DNA of 39,402 bases from Blautia sp. BIOML-A1 (GTDB lineage: Bacteria; Bacillota; Clostridia; Lachnospirales; Lachnospiraceae): assembly GCF_009883055.1 (NCBI RefSeq), contig NZ_WWVR01000033.1:1-39402 (forward strand), given 5' to 3'. The notes beneath the pieces are model-generated. The model searched no databases, had not been told where the DNA came from, and saw nothing but the letters and a program-made list of their open reading frames with translations. A program made the position numbers and the translations under genes. Within the stretch, counting starts at the first letter, position 1. Each line of letters begins with the position of its first letter. Of the stretch, positions 1-7,915 are shown in pieces.

Positions 1-75
1 CCGTCCTTTTAGTATGCCCGCCTACCGGAGGGCATCTTTCATTCAAGAGTGCTCCGTAGGAGCAGTTTCCTATAA
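1..75. mobile_element. Tandem hairpins, possible end of an IS200/IS605-type element
   Basis: Two compact hairpins lie side by side. Bases 14-35 pair ATGCCC-G-CC with GG-A-GGGCAT around a TACC loop, and bases 50-64 pair TGCTCC with GGAGCA around GTA. This style of tandem hairpin is common at ends of IS200/IS605 elements, and the adjacent ligase gene loses its C-terminus exactly here. No transposase is visible because the window begins. An ordinary terminator is less likely, since no T-run follows on the minus strand. Confidence 0.35.
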
Positions 76-1629
76 AGGAACAAAGTATCCATCGTGATCC
101 TCATCCTCGATCAGTACAAAGAATTCATCCCTGATACCCGGGATCTTTGCATCGGCAAGGCGGTTCTCCATCGGAAGAACTGCAAGCTCACCGCCGCCAT
201 AGCGGAATGCTGCTCCACGGTTCAGTACATAAAAGATGCCATCCTCATCCACATAGCCGATATCTCCTGTATGAAGCCAGAGCTTACCGTCTGCATGGGT
301 CTGAAGAGCCTTGGCTGTGGCACTTCTCCTGTCATAGCCAAGCATGATTCCCGGACCTGAAGCACAAATCTCACCCATCTCGTTATATCCAAGTTCTTCC
401 TGGGTTCCCGGCTTGAAAACACTCATATCTGTCAGTGGCATCGGAATTCCCACATTTCCGTTGTGGATGGACTTCGGTGCCATCTGGAAGGTCAGGTTGG
501 AGCCTCCCTCGCTGCTTCCATATCCTACGGTAAAACGCACATGACAGTTATGCTCCTCAAGGAAGTTCTGTACACGATCCAGCTGGTTGTTGTTCACTGC
601 CTCGCATCCAGCTCCTGCCGCCAGAAGATGAGACATATCATAGTCCTTTGGAACTCGTCCATTACGCATAACCAACTCGATAAACATCGGGATCATCGGC
701 CAGCCGTTTGGTCTGTAACGCATCATCTCAAGGTCAACATCCTCCGGATCAACAAATGGATCCATGATCAGAAGTTTATTGGATGACAGCGGAAGCATTA
801 CCATGGAAACCACAACTGCTACCAGTGCAGGCGGAAGGCATGTCACCATCCAGGTCGGACGGATCTGGTCGGATCCTCCGTAAAAGTTCATCTGACATAC
901 GGTGCCGAGAATACTGTTCGCACAGTGGATAACCTGCTTGGACGGGCCTGTGGATCCACTTGTATAAGCACGGAACAGTGGTCTGGTGAGATCTCTGTCG
1001 GCTTCTACTCTGCCGACATAGTAATTGCCAAGAGAGAGGAACTCGTCCCAACTCATGGTATTCCCACCGGAAGCTGTCACCCGTGGATAAATCTCATCCA
1101 GGGATGCTTTTATGTAATCTGGAAGGGTGGATTCATGTCCATAATACATCGGATCGAGGAGTATAACCTTTCTGACTCCTGCCCCTTCGCAATATGTTCT
1201 CAGTTCTTTCTGTGACAGAAAGTCATGAGCAAAAATGGCCTTCGCATCAGCCTTGCTGACGGCCTCAACATTCTCAATAAGTGTATTATCTCTGCACAGA
1301 ATAGAAGCACCGATCTTCTCTGCTGCCAGCAGAAGAAATACAAAGTTCGGAACAAGTCTGAAGAATACCGGGATCTGATCTCCCTCCCCGAATCCCATAG
1401 CTCTCAGGGATCTCGCACATTTCTCTAATTCCTCAAAGACCGTTCTCCAGGTGATGTCCTCTCCATAATAATGGATTGCTACAACATCAGGACCCGGACA
1501 ATGCTGTTCCAGATATTCCCATACAGTGCAATTCGGTCTCTTGATCAACTCAAGCATCATGTCCGGATAATACTGCATCCAGCGACGATCTTCACTCGGT
1601 CGTCCTGTAGTTTTCTTTTCACAACTCAC
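70..1629 (-). CDS. AMP-dependent acyl-CoA synthetase/ligase-like (ANL family), C-terminally truncated
   Basis: ANL enzymes activate a carboxylate with ATP to an acyl-adenylate and usually pass it to CoA. The 519-aa product has the P-loop-like YTSGSTGPSKQVIH, then GYGSSEGG and LHTGDIGYVDEDG, the hinge-proximal motif with its ATP-binding Asp. The protein stops at YFVPL, soon after the hinge, so most of the small C-terminal domain with its conserved catalytic Lys is missing. After the TAG at 70-72 the frame stays open for only a few codons and the DNA turns into hairpins. The chosen start is a GTG at 1629, placed 10 bases after AGGAGG; an upstream in-frame ATG at 1674 has no such site. It is probably a broken gene; thioester-forming activity is doubtful. 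Substrate unknown. Confidence 0.75.
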   Translation of the reverse strand: MSCEKKTTGRPSEDRRWMQYYPDMMLELIKRPNCTVWEYLEQHCPGPDVVAIHYYGEDITWRTVFEELEKCARSLRAMGFGEGDQIPVFFRLVPNFVFLLLAAEKIGASILCRDNTLIENVEAVSKADAKAIFAHDFLSQKELRTYCEGAGVRKVILLDPMYYGHESTLPDYIKASLDEIYPRVTASGGNTMSWDEFLSLGNYYVGRVEADRDLTRPLFRAYTSGSTGPSKQVIHCANSILGTVCQMNFYGGSDQIRPTWMVTCLPPALVAVVVSMVMLPLSSNKLLIMDPFVDPEDVDLEMMRYRPNGWPMIPMFIELVMRNGRVPKDYDMSHLLAAGAGCEAVNNNQLDRVQNFLEEHNCHVRFTVGYGSSEGGSNLTFQMAPKSIHNGNVGIPMPLTDMSVFKPGTQEELGYNEMGEICASGPGIMLGYDRRSATAKALQTHADGKLWLHTGDIGYVDEDGIFYVLNRGAAFRYGGGELAVLPMENRLADAKIPGIRDEFFVLIEDEDHDGYFVPL

Positions 1630-1942
1630 TTTTTCATAACCTCCTTGATATTCAGTATTTCCTGCATAGAACAAAAACAGCCCCTGCGTTCTTCCTTTAT
1701 ACTGCGGCTGTTCACTTTGTAGAATATGCTGTTAAATTTCATAAATTTTGTTGATTCATGACGTTTTCTACTCATTTATGTAGTTGCATGTATATTTTAA
1801 CATAACGATATCTGTCTGTAAAGTTATTGGAATGTATAAAAAAATCATTTTTTCTTGCTATTTCTGCCTTTCTTTTGGTAAGACCAAATAATCTTTCGTT
1901 TGAATCAATCTCCTTTTTCGGATTGTTTTTTTTATTTTTTTC

Positions 1943-1971
1943 TTGTAATCTGTTTTTTTATGTAGTATAAT
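1943..1971 (+). promoter_or_regulatory. Sigma-A-type promoter for the DUF2798 gene
   Basis: TTGTAA (1943-1948) and a perfect TATAAT (1966-1971) are 17 bases apart in a T-rich stretch. They lie about 110 bases upstream of the DUF2798 start. The rest of the 1630-2080 gap (450 bases) is A+T-rich and shows no other gene. Confidence 0.6.
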
Positions 1972-2080
1972 ATAAAACCATTGAACTGAATATGGTCTAA
2001 TTGGAAACGCACATTCTCCCGGAATGATTAACGAACAACACATGCTCTTGTATCATTAATATTTCAAGGAGGATTTTTTT

Positions 2081-2572
2081 ATGCCAAAAAACAAATTTCA
2101 GGAAGTAATTTTTACAATCATCATGGTATTTTTCATGGTATACGCCATGATCTGTTATAACATCGCTCTTAATATGGGTGGAATGTCCAACGCAGTTTTT
2201 CCTGCCGCCTTTCATGAACTGATCATAATGGGACCAATCGCATTCATTCTTGACTTCTTCCTCGTATCCAAACTTGCTTTTGCATGTGCTGCCCGCATGG
2301 TTGATTTCAGAACCTGCCATCCGTTCAGTATGATACTTGCGATCTCCGTTCCATCGGTTGCTTTTATGTGTCCGCTTATGAGCCTTGCTGCTACCATTCT
2401 TTTTAAGAATGCTGGAAATCAGTTCGTTGCTGTATGGATCCAGACAACCGCTATGAACTTCCCTGTGGCATTCTTCTGGCAGCTGATTTATGCCGGACCG
2501 ATTGTCCGCTTTATTTTCAGACATATTTTCCCGGAAAGGGAAGATGCACGCCAGAGTGCACCGGAAGTTTGA
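2081..2572 (+). CDS. DUF2798-family membrane protein
   Basis: This 163-aa protein is strongly hydrophobic and reads as about four membrane segments, arranged as two similar halves. Each half carries the small-residue and aromatic pattern I associate with DUF2798 (FTIIMVFFMVYAMICYN near the start; TTAMNFPVAFFWQLIYAGP in the second half). The function of the family is not established. The start follows a strong AAGGAGG site with 9-base spacing. The gene is monocistronic: it has its own promoter at 1943-1971 and a 14-bp stem terminator just after it. The last 15 residues are polar and probably cytoplasmic. Confidence 0.75.
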   Translation: MPKNKFQEVIFTIIMVFFMVYAMICYNIALNMGGMSNAVFPAAFHELIIMGPIAFILDFFLVSKLAFACAARMVDFRTCHPFSMILAISVPSVAFMCPLMSLAATILFKNAGNQFVAVWIQTTAMNFPVAFFWQLIYAGPIVRFIFRHIFPEREDARQSAPEV

Positions 2573-2623
2573 GTCCTATTTAATAGGAAATATTTTTTAT
2601 AAAAGTAATTTCTTATTACAAGA

Positions 2624-2671
2624 CAAAAGCAGATTCCAGACAGCTTACCTGCCGGGAATCTGCTTTTGTTT
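2624..2671. terminator. Bidirectional intrinsic terminator
   Basis: A perfect 14-bp inverted repeat pairs CAAAAGCAGATTCC (2624-2637) with GGAATCTGCTTTTG (2655-2668) and is followed by TTTT. It sits between the convergent DUF2798 gene and the ParA-partner gene, so it can serve both. Confidence 0.85.
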
Positions 2672-2680
2672 TACAATGAT

Positions 2681-3076
2681 CTACAGAAGATAAACCGGAA
2701 GTTCCTCATTTACATGAACCGGTCCATTTACTTCTTCCGGAGTTTTTTCTTTGACAAATGCCGCCTCAAGTACTTCAGAGTTCTCCGGGGTGAGAACGGA
2801 AGTCTTTACTGTTTTTTTGCGGGTTGTCGTTTTCTTTGGTGCATTCTTTTTGACTGCTGTTTTGCTGGTCGTTGTTTTGGCCTTTGTGGTTCTTGGCTTC
2901 TTCGCCGGAGCTTTCTTTACTTCCGGTTCTTTCACCTGGGCTTCTACCTTTACGGCTTCTTTGACCTCTGCCGGAGCCTTTGCTTCTTCTGTCGTCTTTG
3001 CCGGCTCTGCTTTTACTTCTGTGGTCTTTGCCTCTGCGTTTGCAGCACGCAGAATGCTGTCCTTACCTACTGACAT
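2681..3076 (-). CDS. Lys/Ala/Thr-rich protein co-encoded with ParA (candidate ParA partner)
   Basis: The 131-aa product is low in complexity. After a short ordered-looking N-terminus (MSVGKDSILRAANAEAK), it runs through alternating acidic and Ala/Val stretches to a very basic segment rich in AKK, TTT and RKK at residues 55-90. The tail is short and acidic (EAAFVKEKTPEE). It resembles histone H1-like or disordered DNA-binding tails. Its start lies inside the end of the ParA gene (14-base overlap), with GGAGG in the ParA coding region, so translation is probably coupled. Partners of ParA-type ATPases often carry a short basic N-terminal peptide that stimulates ATP hydrolysis; KDSILR could play that role. 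That is inference. No ParB is present. Confidence 0.7.
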   Translation of the reverse strand: MSVGKDSILRAANAEAKTTEVKAEPAKTTEEAKAPAEVKEAVKVEAQVKEPEVKKAPAKKPRTTKAKTTTSKTAVKKNAPKKTTTRKKTVKTSVLTPENSEVLEAAFVKEKTPEEVNGPVHVNEELPVYLL

Positions 3077-3854
3077 AATCCATTACCTCCCTGGCTAATT
3101 CTGTATATTCTTTCGCACTTCTGCTGGATTTTCTGTACTCCACTACCGGAACGCTGTTGTCCTGAGACCATTCAATATTACTGTCCACACGGATCAGGTT
3201 GTCGAATACATGTATATTTTCCAGCTGATGCAAAATTTCCATTGTCTGTTTGAAATAGTTCTTTCTCGTGTCAACCTTGGTCACTGCGATACCTGCAACC
3301 TCAAGCTCCGGGGCAATCTGTCTGACCTCATTCAGGAATTCAAACATATTTGCAAGTCCGAACATCCCCCATGGGCTTGCCTCCACCGGAATGATTACCT
3401 TATCCGATGCACACAGGATATTCATGACCCATCCTCCGAGTGTCGGAGGCGCATCGATCAGAATATAGTCATATACCTCTGAATCCTTGATCTTCTGAAG
3501 GCATTTCTTCAGAATGAGTTCTCTCTGCCATTTTGTAAACAGCTCGTACTCGATAGAGCTCATCAAGGTGGACGACGGGATCAGATCAAGATTCTCATAC
3601 GGTGTATGTACAATATAATCTGTCAGATCTTCCTGCCTGCCAATCGCATAATAAAGATTTTTCTCGCTTTTTGCGTGTTCCAGGACCCAGTCCTCCGGAA
3701 ATACGGACAGCGACAGATTCAGCTGCATGTCACCGTCAACCAGAAGAACTTTTTTACCGTCACGTGCCATGGCAGCTCCCAGGTTTGAGCAGGTCGTGGA
3801 CTTTCCGCTTCCTCCTTTGTTATTAGTAAAACAAATCGTTGTTGTCTTTCCCAT
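3063..3854 (-). CDS. ParA/Soj-family ATPase
   Basis: The 263-aa protein has the deviant Walker A box NKGGSGKSTTCSNLG at residues 12-26, the LVDGDMQLNLS switch region and the Walker B-like ILIDAPPTLGG. These define the ParA/MinD superfamily, which forms ATP-dependent dimers that position plasmids, chromosomes or protein complexes. Length is normal for Soj. The usual parB neighbour is absent; instead the downstream gene overlaps it and encodes a Lys/Ala-rich protein. No replication or plasmid genes are nearby, so the cargo may be something other than DNA. A promoter (TTGAAA-17-TATAAT) precedes the gene. Confidence 0.9.
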   Translation of the reverse strand: MGKTTTICFTNNKGGSGKSTTCSNLGAAMARDGKKVLLVDGDMQLNLSLSVFPEDWVLEHAKSEKNLYYAIGRQEDLTDYIVHTPYENLDLIPSSTLMSSIEYELFTKWQRELILKKCLQKIKDSEVYDYILIDAPPTLGGWVMNILCASDKVIIPVEASPWGMFGLANMFEFLNEVRQIAPELEVAGIAVTKVDTRKNYFKQTMEILHQLENIHVFDNLIRVDSNIEWSQDNSVPVVEYRKSSRSAKEYTELAREVMDYVSR

Positions 3855-3915
3855 GGGATTTTTCTCCCTTCCCTGTTTATCATTTTGGGTATTTTTATAT
3901 AGCTATCTATGCCAT

Positions 3916-3944
3916 ATTATACGAAGTTTCGACAGAATTTTCAA
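3916..3944 (-). promoter_or_regulatory. Promoter of the ParA operon
   Basis: On the minus strand TTGAAA (3939-3944) and TATAAT (3916-3921) are exactly 17 bases apart. The start codon of the ParA gene is about 60 bases downstream. Confidence 0.7.
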
Positions 3945-4011
3945 TGCGTTTGCAGGTTTTATTCTCAGTTACTGGTTACTGTTCACTCCGTTCACAACAG
4001 TCCGACTTTAT

Positions 4012-4040
4012 TTGACATCCACTGTCTTTTCCGCTAGTAT
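4012..4040 (+). promoter_or_regulatory. Promoter of the M20 amidohydrolase gene
   Basis: A consensus TTGACA (4012-4017) is followed after 17 bases by TAGTAT (4035-4040). The gene starts about 40 bases downstream. Confidence 0.7.
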
Positions 4041-4081
4041 AAAACCAACTGGCAAACTGATTTTCAGAAAGGATCTGACTT

Positions 4082-5269
4082 ATGAACTTTAAAGCTATGG
4101 CAGAAGAAAACGAATCCTGGATCATTGAACAGCGCCGATATTTCCACGCACATCCGGAGCTTTCTTTTGCAGAAAAAAACACGACACAGCAAATCGGGAA
4201 GCTTCTGGAGGAAATGGGACTCACCCCTCATTATTATCCGGATTATAATGGTCTTTGGGCAATGATCGAGGGCGGCAAGGCTTCCACCGGCACTAAAACC
4301 GTCGCTCTCCGTGCAGATATTGACGCGCTTCCTGTCGAAGAACACACAGGACTTTCTTTCTGCAGTCAGACACCTGGGGTTATGCATGCCTGCGGACATG
4401 ACTGCCACATAGCCATGCTTCTTGGCGGCATACGCATGCTGATGTCCCGCCGTGAAGATCTGAAGGGCAGTGTAAAAATCATCTTTCAGGCCGCTGAAGA
4501 ATCCTGTCATGGTGCCCAATACTATATTGAGCATGGTTTTCTGGATGATGTCGATGCGATTTACGGCACGCACATCTGGGGTGAGCTCGACGCTCCTTTT
4601 ATGAATTTTGAACCCGGCCCTCGCATGGCAAGCTGCGATAATTTCCGCATTGAAATCGAAGGGGTTTCTGCCCACGGCTCCACTCCGCATCAGGGTGTTG
4701 ATGCCATCCTGACCGCCGCTTACATCATCACGGAAATCCAGGCTGTTGTCTCACGTATGAATGACCCGCTGAATCCACTGGTCGTCACTGTTGGCAGGAT
4801 AACCGGCGGACAGCGTTTTAATATTCTTGCAGATAAAGTCATTCTGGAGGGAACCACCCGTACACACTCTCCCGAAATGCGCCAGAGAACAGAGCCTCTG
4901 CTTCGCAGGATTGTCGAAAACACGGCTGATTCCATGGGTGCAAAAGCCACTCTCTCCTTTGAATATTTTCCGGCTCCAGTCATCAATGACCACGAAGATC
5001 TTGTTCAGATCGCAAGAAATGCCGCCACCAAAATGTATGGTCCTGATGCCCTGAAACCATTTCCCAAAATGATGATCAGTGAGGACTTCGCATACTATAT
5101 GGAAAAAGTCCCCGGTGTCTTCGGTCTTGTCGGAAGCCAGAATAAAGAACTTGGATTCACTGCCAGAAATCACAATGATCACTATACGGTAGATGAAAGC
5201 GTCCTCAAACGCGGTGCCGCTATGTACGCACAGTTTGCCTGTGATTTTCTGGAAGAGAAAGCAGAATGA
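4082..5269 (+). CDS. M20-family amidohydrolase/peptidase
   Basis: The 395-aa enzyme belongs to the M20D-type amidohydrolases (hippurate hydrolase, IAA-amino acid hydrolase, N-acyl-amino acid deacylase). Metal-site motifs are visible: RADIDALPVEE, HACGHDCHIAML, the AAEES catalytic-Glu region, GTHIWG and the C-terminal HNDHYTVDES. The lid domain lies roughly between residues 185 and 300. It probably removes an acyl group from an amino acid or peptide in the cytosol; the real substrate cannot be read from sequence. It starts after AAAGGA, has its own TTGACA promoter, and its last 50 bases overlap the 3' end of the convergent Crp/Fnr gene. Confidence 0.85.
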   Translation: MNFKAMAEENESWIIEQRRYFHAHPELSFAEKNTTQQIGKLLEEMGLTPHYYPDYNGLWAMIEGGKASTGTKTVALRADIDALPVEEHTGLSFCSQTPGVMHACGHDCHIAMLLGGIRMLMSRREDLKGSVKIIFQAAEESCHGAQYYIEHGFLDDVDAIYGTHIWGELDAPFMNFEPGPRMASCDNFRIEIEGVSAHGSTPHQGVDAILTAAYIITEIQAVVSRMNDPLNPLVVTVGRITGGQRFNILADKVILEGTTRTHSPEMRQRTEPLLRRIVENTADSMGAKATLSFEYFPAPVINDHEDLVQIARNAATKMYGPDALKPFPKMMISEDFAYYMEKVPGVFGLVGSQNKELGFTARNHNDHYTVDESVLKRGAAMYAQFACDFLEEKAE

Positions 5270-5891
5270 TCTGCTTTCCCTTCTTCTCCAGGATTTCTTC
5301 TTCCTCAAGACTTTTCAGTTCTCTTGTCATAGCACTTCTGTCTACGCTCAAATACTGTGCCAGTGCTGTGTAGGACATCGGAAGTGTAAGGATCCTGCTG
5401 TGTCTTTCTGCCGAAAGTGCATTTAGATAAGACAAAATCTTCTTTCGCGTACTCGACCTTGATAACATATAGATCCGCTCCGTCTGCTGCCGCGACTGAA
5501 CAGCAATCAGCTGCAGAAGGTTGCTGACCATCTGGCTGTGATGAGCACATGCCTGTTCGCAGCGCTTGATCACATGCTCATAGTCAATAAACATCACCTT
5601 TGTCTCCTCTGCCGCACAGACGTAATAATGCTGTGAATCTGTCGGAAGAAGGAAAGCTTCCCCAAAGACCGCATCTTTTTTCAGTTCATCGATCATATCC
5701 TGATTTCCTTCTGAATCACAACAGTAAAGCACTGCCCGCCCATAAAGGATCAGACCGATTTTTTTCATGGAACTGGAATATTCCATTATCATTTCCCCGT
5801 TTTTAAAAATTATTTCTCTTGCATGAAAACAAACCCGCATTCTTTCCTGTTCTTCGGGAAGAATATCTGTAAAAAGTGTAATGTGTTCCAT
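5220..5891 (-). CDS. Crp/Fnr-family transcriptional regulator
   Basis: The 223-aa product has an N-terminal cyclic-nucleotide-binding-like barrel (residues about 15-120, with GEMIMEYSSSMKKIGLILYGRA) and a C-terminal winged helix (SYTALAQYLSVDRSAMTRELKSLEEEEILEKKG). It lacks the four-cysteine pattern of oxygen-sensing Fnr, although several Cys occur (residues 21, 57, 58, 92, 110, 114). It is divergent from the flavo-diiron protein gene, so control of oxygen or nitric oxide defence is a reasonable guess. Its 3' end overlaps the convergent M20 gene by 50 bases, so reading of the two genes may interfere. Confidence 0.88.
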   Translation of the reverse strand: MEHITLFTDILPEEQERMRVCFHAREIIFKNGEMIMEYSSSMKKIGLILYGRAVLYCCDSEGNQDMIDELKKDAVFGEAFLLPTDSQHYYVCAAEETKVMFIDYEHVIKRCEQACAHHSQMVSNLLQLIAVQSRQQTERIYMLSRSSTRKKILSYLNALSAERHSRILTLPMSYTALAQYLSVDRSAMTRELKSLEEEEILEKKGKQIILLSLPENHRQTVRT

Positions 5892-5915
5892 ACTTTTTCA
5901 CCCCTCTTTTCCTTG

Positions 5916-5924
5916 ATTATAGCA
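5916..5924 (-). promoter_or_regulatory. Extended -10 promoter of the Crp/Fnr gene
   Basis: The minus strand reads TGCTATAAT, an extended -10 element, about 25 bases before the start codon. No good -35 box is seen. A short inverted repeat, TTTTC-TTGA-GAAAA, lies directly upstream. Confidence 0.5.
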
Positions 5925-5944
5925 TATATTTTCTCAAGAAAAGC

Positions 5945-5993
5945 CTGTTTTGTGACTTTTGCAACAGATTTTTTCTTTTAATCCTGTTATACT
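5945..5993 (+). promoter_or_regulatory. Candidate Crp/Fnr operator and -10 box before the flavo-diiron gene
   Basis: CTGTT (5945-5949) and AACAG (5963-5967) form an inverted repeat with 13 bases between, and TATACT (5988-5993) makes a -10 box without a proper -35. With transcription starting near 6000 the repeat is centred near -44, close to where class II activators of the Crp/Fnr type bind. The regulator gene next door is the natural candidate. Confidence 0.4.
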
Positions 5994-6061
5994 TTTAACA
6001 AAGTTACAGATAAGAAACCCTCATATAAATAAATATCATACTAAACTGGAGGATGCACACT

Positions 6062-7852
6062 ATGAAGATTACAGATACTATCAAATACGTCGGCGTTAAT
6101 GACCATCAGGTTGACCTTTTTGAAGGTCAGTACAAAGTTCCGAACGGCATGTCCTACAACTCCTATGTGATCCTGGATGAAAAGGTTGCTGTCATGGATA
6201 CAGTAGACGCCAACTTTACGCATGAATGGCTGGATAATATCCAGCAGGTTCTGGACGATCGCAAACCGGATTATCTCATTGTACAGCATATGGAGCCGGA
6301 TCACGCTGCCAATGTTGCAAACTTTCTCAAGGTTTATCCGGATACCACCGTTGTTTCCAATGTAAAAGCCTTTAACATGATCCAGAATTTCTTTGATCTC
6401 GACCTCACCGGACGCAAAATTGAAGTAGAAAACGGTGGTACTCTTTCTCTCGGATATCATCAGCTCACCTTTGTTTTTGCACCAATGGTACACTGGCCGG
6501 AAGTTATGGTCACATATGACAGCACAGAAAAAGTTCTCTTCTCTGCTGACGGCTTTGGTAAATTCGGTGCCCTGGATGTGGACGAGCCGTGGGACGATGA
6601 GGCAAGACGTTACTTCATCGGTATCGTAGGAAAATACGGAAAGCAGGTACAGGCACTCCTCAAGGTTGCCGGCACCCTTGATATCCAGAAGATCTGTCCG
6701 CTCCATGGACCAGTCCTTACAGAAGACCTTGGCCATTATATCGGACTTTATGATACCTGGTCTTCCTATACACCGGAAGCAGACGGAATCGTGATCGCCT
6801 ACACCTCTGTCTATGGACATACCAGAGAGGCTGTTTATCTCCTTGCAGAGAAGCTCAAAGCCAAAGGCTGCCCAAGAGTTCTTGTCTATGACCTTGCAAG
6901 AGATGATATGTCACTGGCAATCAGTGATGCTTTCCGCTACTCCAAGCTGGTTCTTGCAACCACCACCTATAATGCAAGTGTTTATCCGTTCATGAATGAC
7001 TTTATCACAAGACTGGTAGAGCACAATTTCCAGAACCGTACTGTGGCACTCGTCGAAAACGGATCCTGGGCACCTCTCGCAGCCAAGATCATGAAGGAAA
7101 TGATGGCTCCGTGCAAAAAAATCAACTGGGTAAAAAACAATGTCCATATCTGGTCTGCAGTAAAAGAAGACAACCGTAAACAGATTGAGTCAATGTCTGA
7201 TGAACTCTGCAAGGAATATATTGCAAAAAGCGATAATCTTGCAAACAAAAATGATATGTCTGCACTTTTCCGCATCGGCTACGGACTCTATGTCGTAACC
7301 TCCAACGACGGAAAACGCGATAACGGCCTGATCGTAAACACAGTTACTCAGCTGACCGATAACCCGTACCGTGTAGCTGTAAACATCAATAAAGCCAACT
7401 ACTCTCATCATATCATCCAGCAGACGGGAATTATGAATGTAAACTGTCTGTCCGTGGACGCACCGTTCTCTGTCTTTGAACAGTTCGGCTTCCAGTCCGG
7501 CAGAAGCACAGATAAATTTGCAGGTCAGAAGATCAACCGTTCCGGCAATGGACTGGTATTCCTGGATAAATATATCAACGCATTCATGTCTCTGAAGGTT
7601 GAGCAGTATGTGGATCTCGGCACTCATGGAATGTTCATCTGCAGTGTCACCGAAGCCCGCGTCATGAGTGACCAGGAGACCATGACCTACACCTACTACC
7701 AGAACAATGTAAAACCGAAGCCACAGACAGAAGGAAAGAAAGGCTTTGTATGCAAAGTCTGCGGATATATCTACGAAGGCGATGAGCTTCCGGAAGACTA
7801 CATCTGCCCGCTGTGCAAACATGGTGCTGTGGATTTTGAACCGATACAGTAA
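6062..7852 (+). CDS. Multidomain flavo-diiron protein with flavin-reductase-like and rubredoxin domains
   Basis: Flavo-diiron proteins reduce oxygen to water and/or nitric oxide to nitrous oxide. The 596-aa product shows four domains. Residues 1-250 are a metallo-beta-lactamase-like diiron domain with HMEPDH (76-81), MVHWPE, SADGFG and CPLHGP ligand regions. Residues about 255-400 are flavodoxin-like (AYTSVYGHTREA; TTTYNASVYP). Residues about 405-550 look like a flavin reductase-type FMN-binding domain (LYVVTSNDGKRDNGLIVNT). The last 45 residues are rubredoxin (CKVCGYIYEG and CPLCKHG). This makes a self-contained electron path to the diiron site. The ATG at 6062 is preferred because GGAGG lies 9 bases away; the ATG at 6053 touches that site. 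Confidence 0.93.
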   Translation: MKITDTIKYVGVNDHQVDLFEGQYKVPNGMSYNSYVILDEKVAVMDTVDANFTHEWLDNIQQVLDDRKPDYLIVQHMEPDHAANVANFLKVYPDTTVVSNVKAFNMIQNFFDLDLTGRKIEVENGGTLSLGYHQLTFVFAPMVHWPEVMVTYDSTEKVLFSADGFGKFGALDVDEPWDDEARRYFIGIVGKYGKQVQALLKVAGTLDIQKICPLHGPVLTEDLGHYIGLYDTWSSYTPEADGIVIAYTSVYGHTREAVYLLAEKLKAKGCPRVLVYDLARDDMSLAISDAFRYSKLVLATTTYNASVYPFMNDFITRLVEHNFQNRTVALVENGSWAPLAAKIMKEMMAPCKKINWVKNNVHIWSAVKEDNRKQIESMSDELCKEYIAKSDNLANKNDMSALFRIGYGLYVVTSNDGKRDNGLIVNTVTQLTDNPYRVAVNINKANYSHHIIQQTGIMNVNCLSVDAPFSVFEQFGFQSGRSTDKFAGQKINRSGNGLVFLDKYINAFMSLKVEQYVDLGTHGMFICSVTEARVMSDQETMTYTYYQNNVKPKPQTEGKKGFVCKVCGYIYEGDELPEDYICPLCKHGAVDFEPIQ

Positions 7853-7870
7853 AGATTATATATAAAACAG

Positions 7871-7898
7871 AGGAAGCTGTCCGATGGGCAGCTTCTTT
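7871..7898 (+). terminator. Terminator after the flavo-diiron gene
   Basis: GAAGCTG (7873-7879) pairs with CAGCTTC (7889-7895), with inner CC/GG pairing, and is followed by TTT. It may serve both this gene and the convergent rsmJ-like gene. Confidence 0.7.
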
Positions 7899-7915
7899 AC
7901 GTATGGTGAGTCAGG

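Noticed and set aside
2751..3098. A plus-strand frame of 115 codons rich in Val/Phe.
   Set aside because: It is the antisense of the Lys/Ala-rich gene; repeats of Lys and Ala codons read as Phe/Leu/Val on the other strand.
4064..4690. A minus-strand frame of 208 codons.
   Set aside because: It lies entirely against the M20 gene, has no ribosome site and no recognisable motif.
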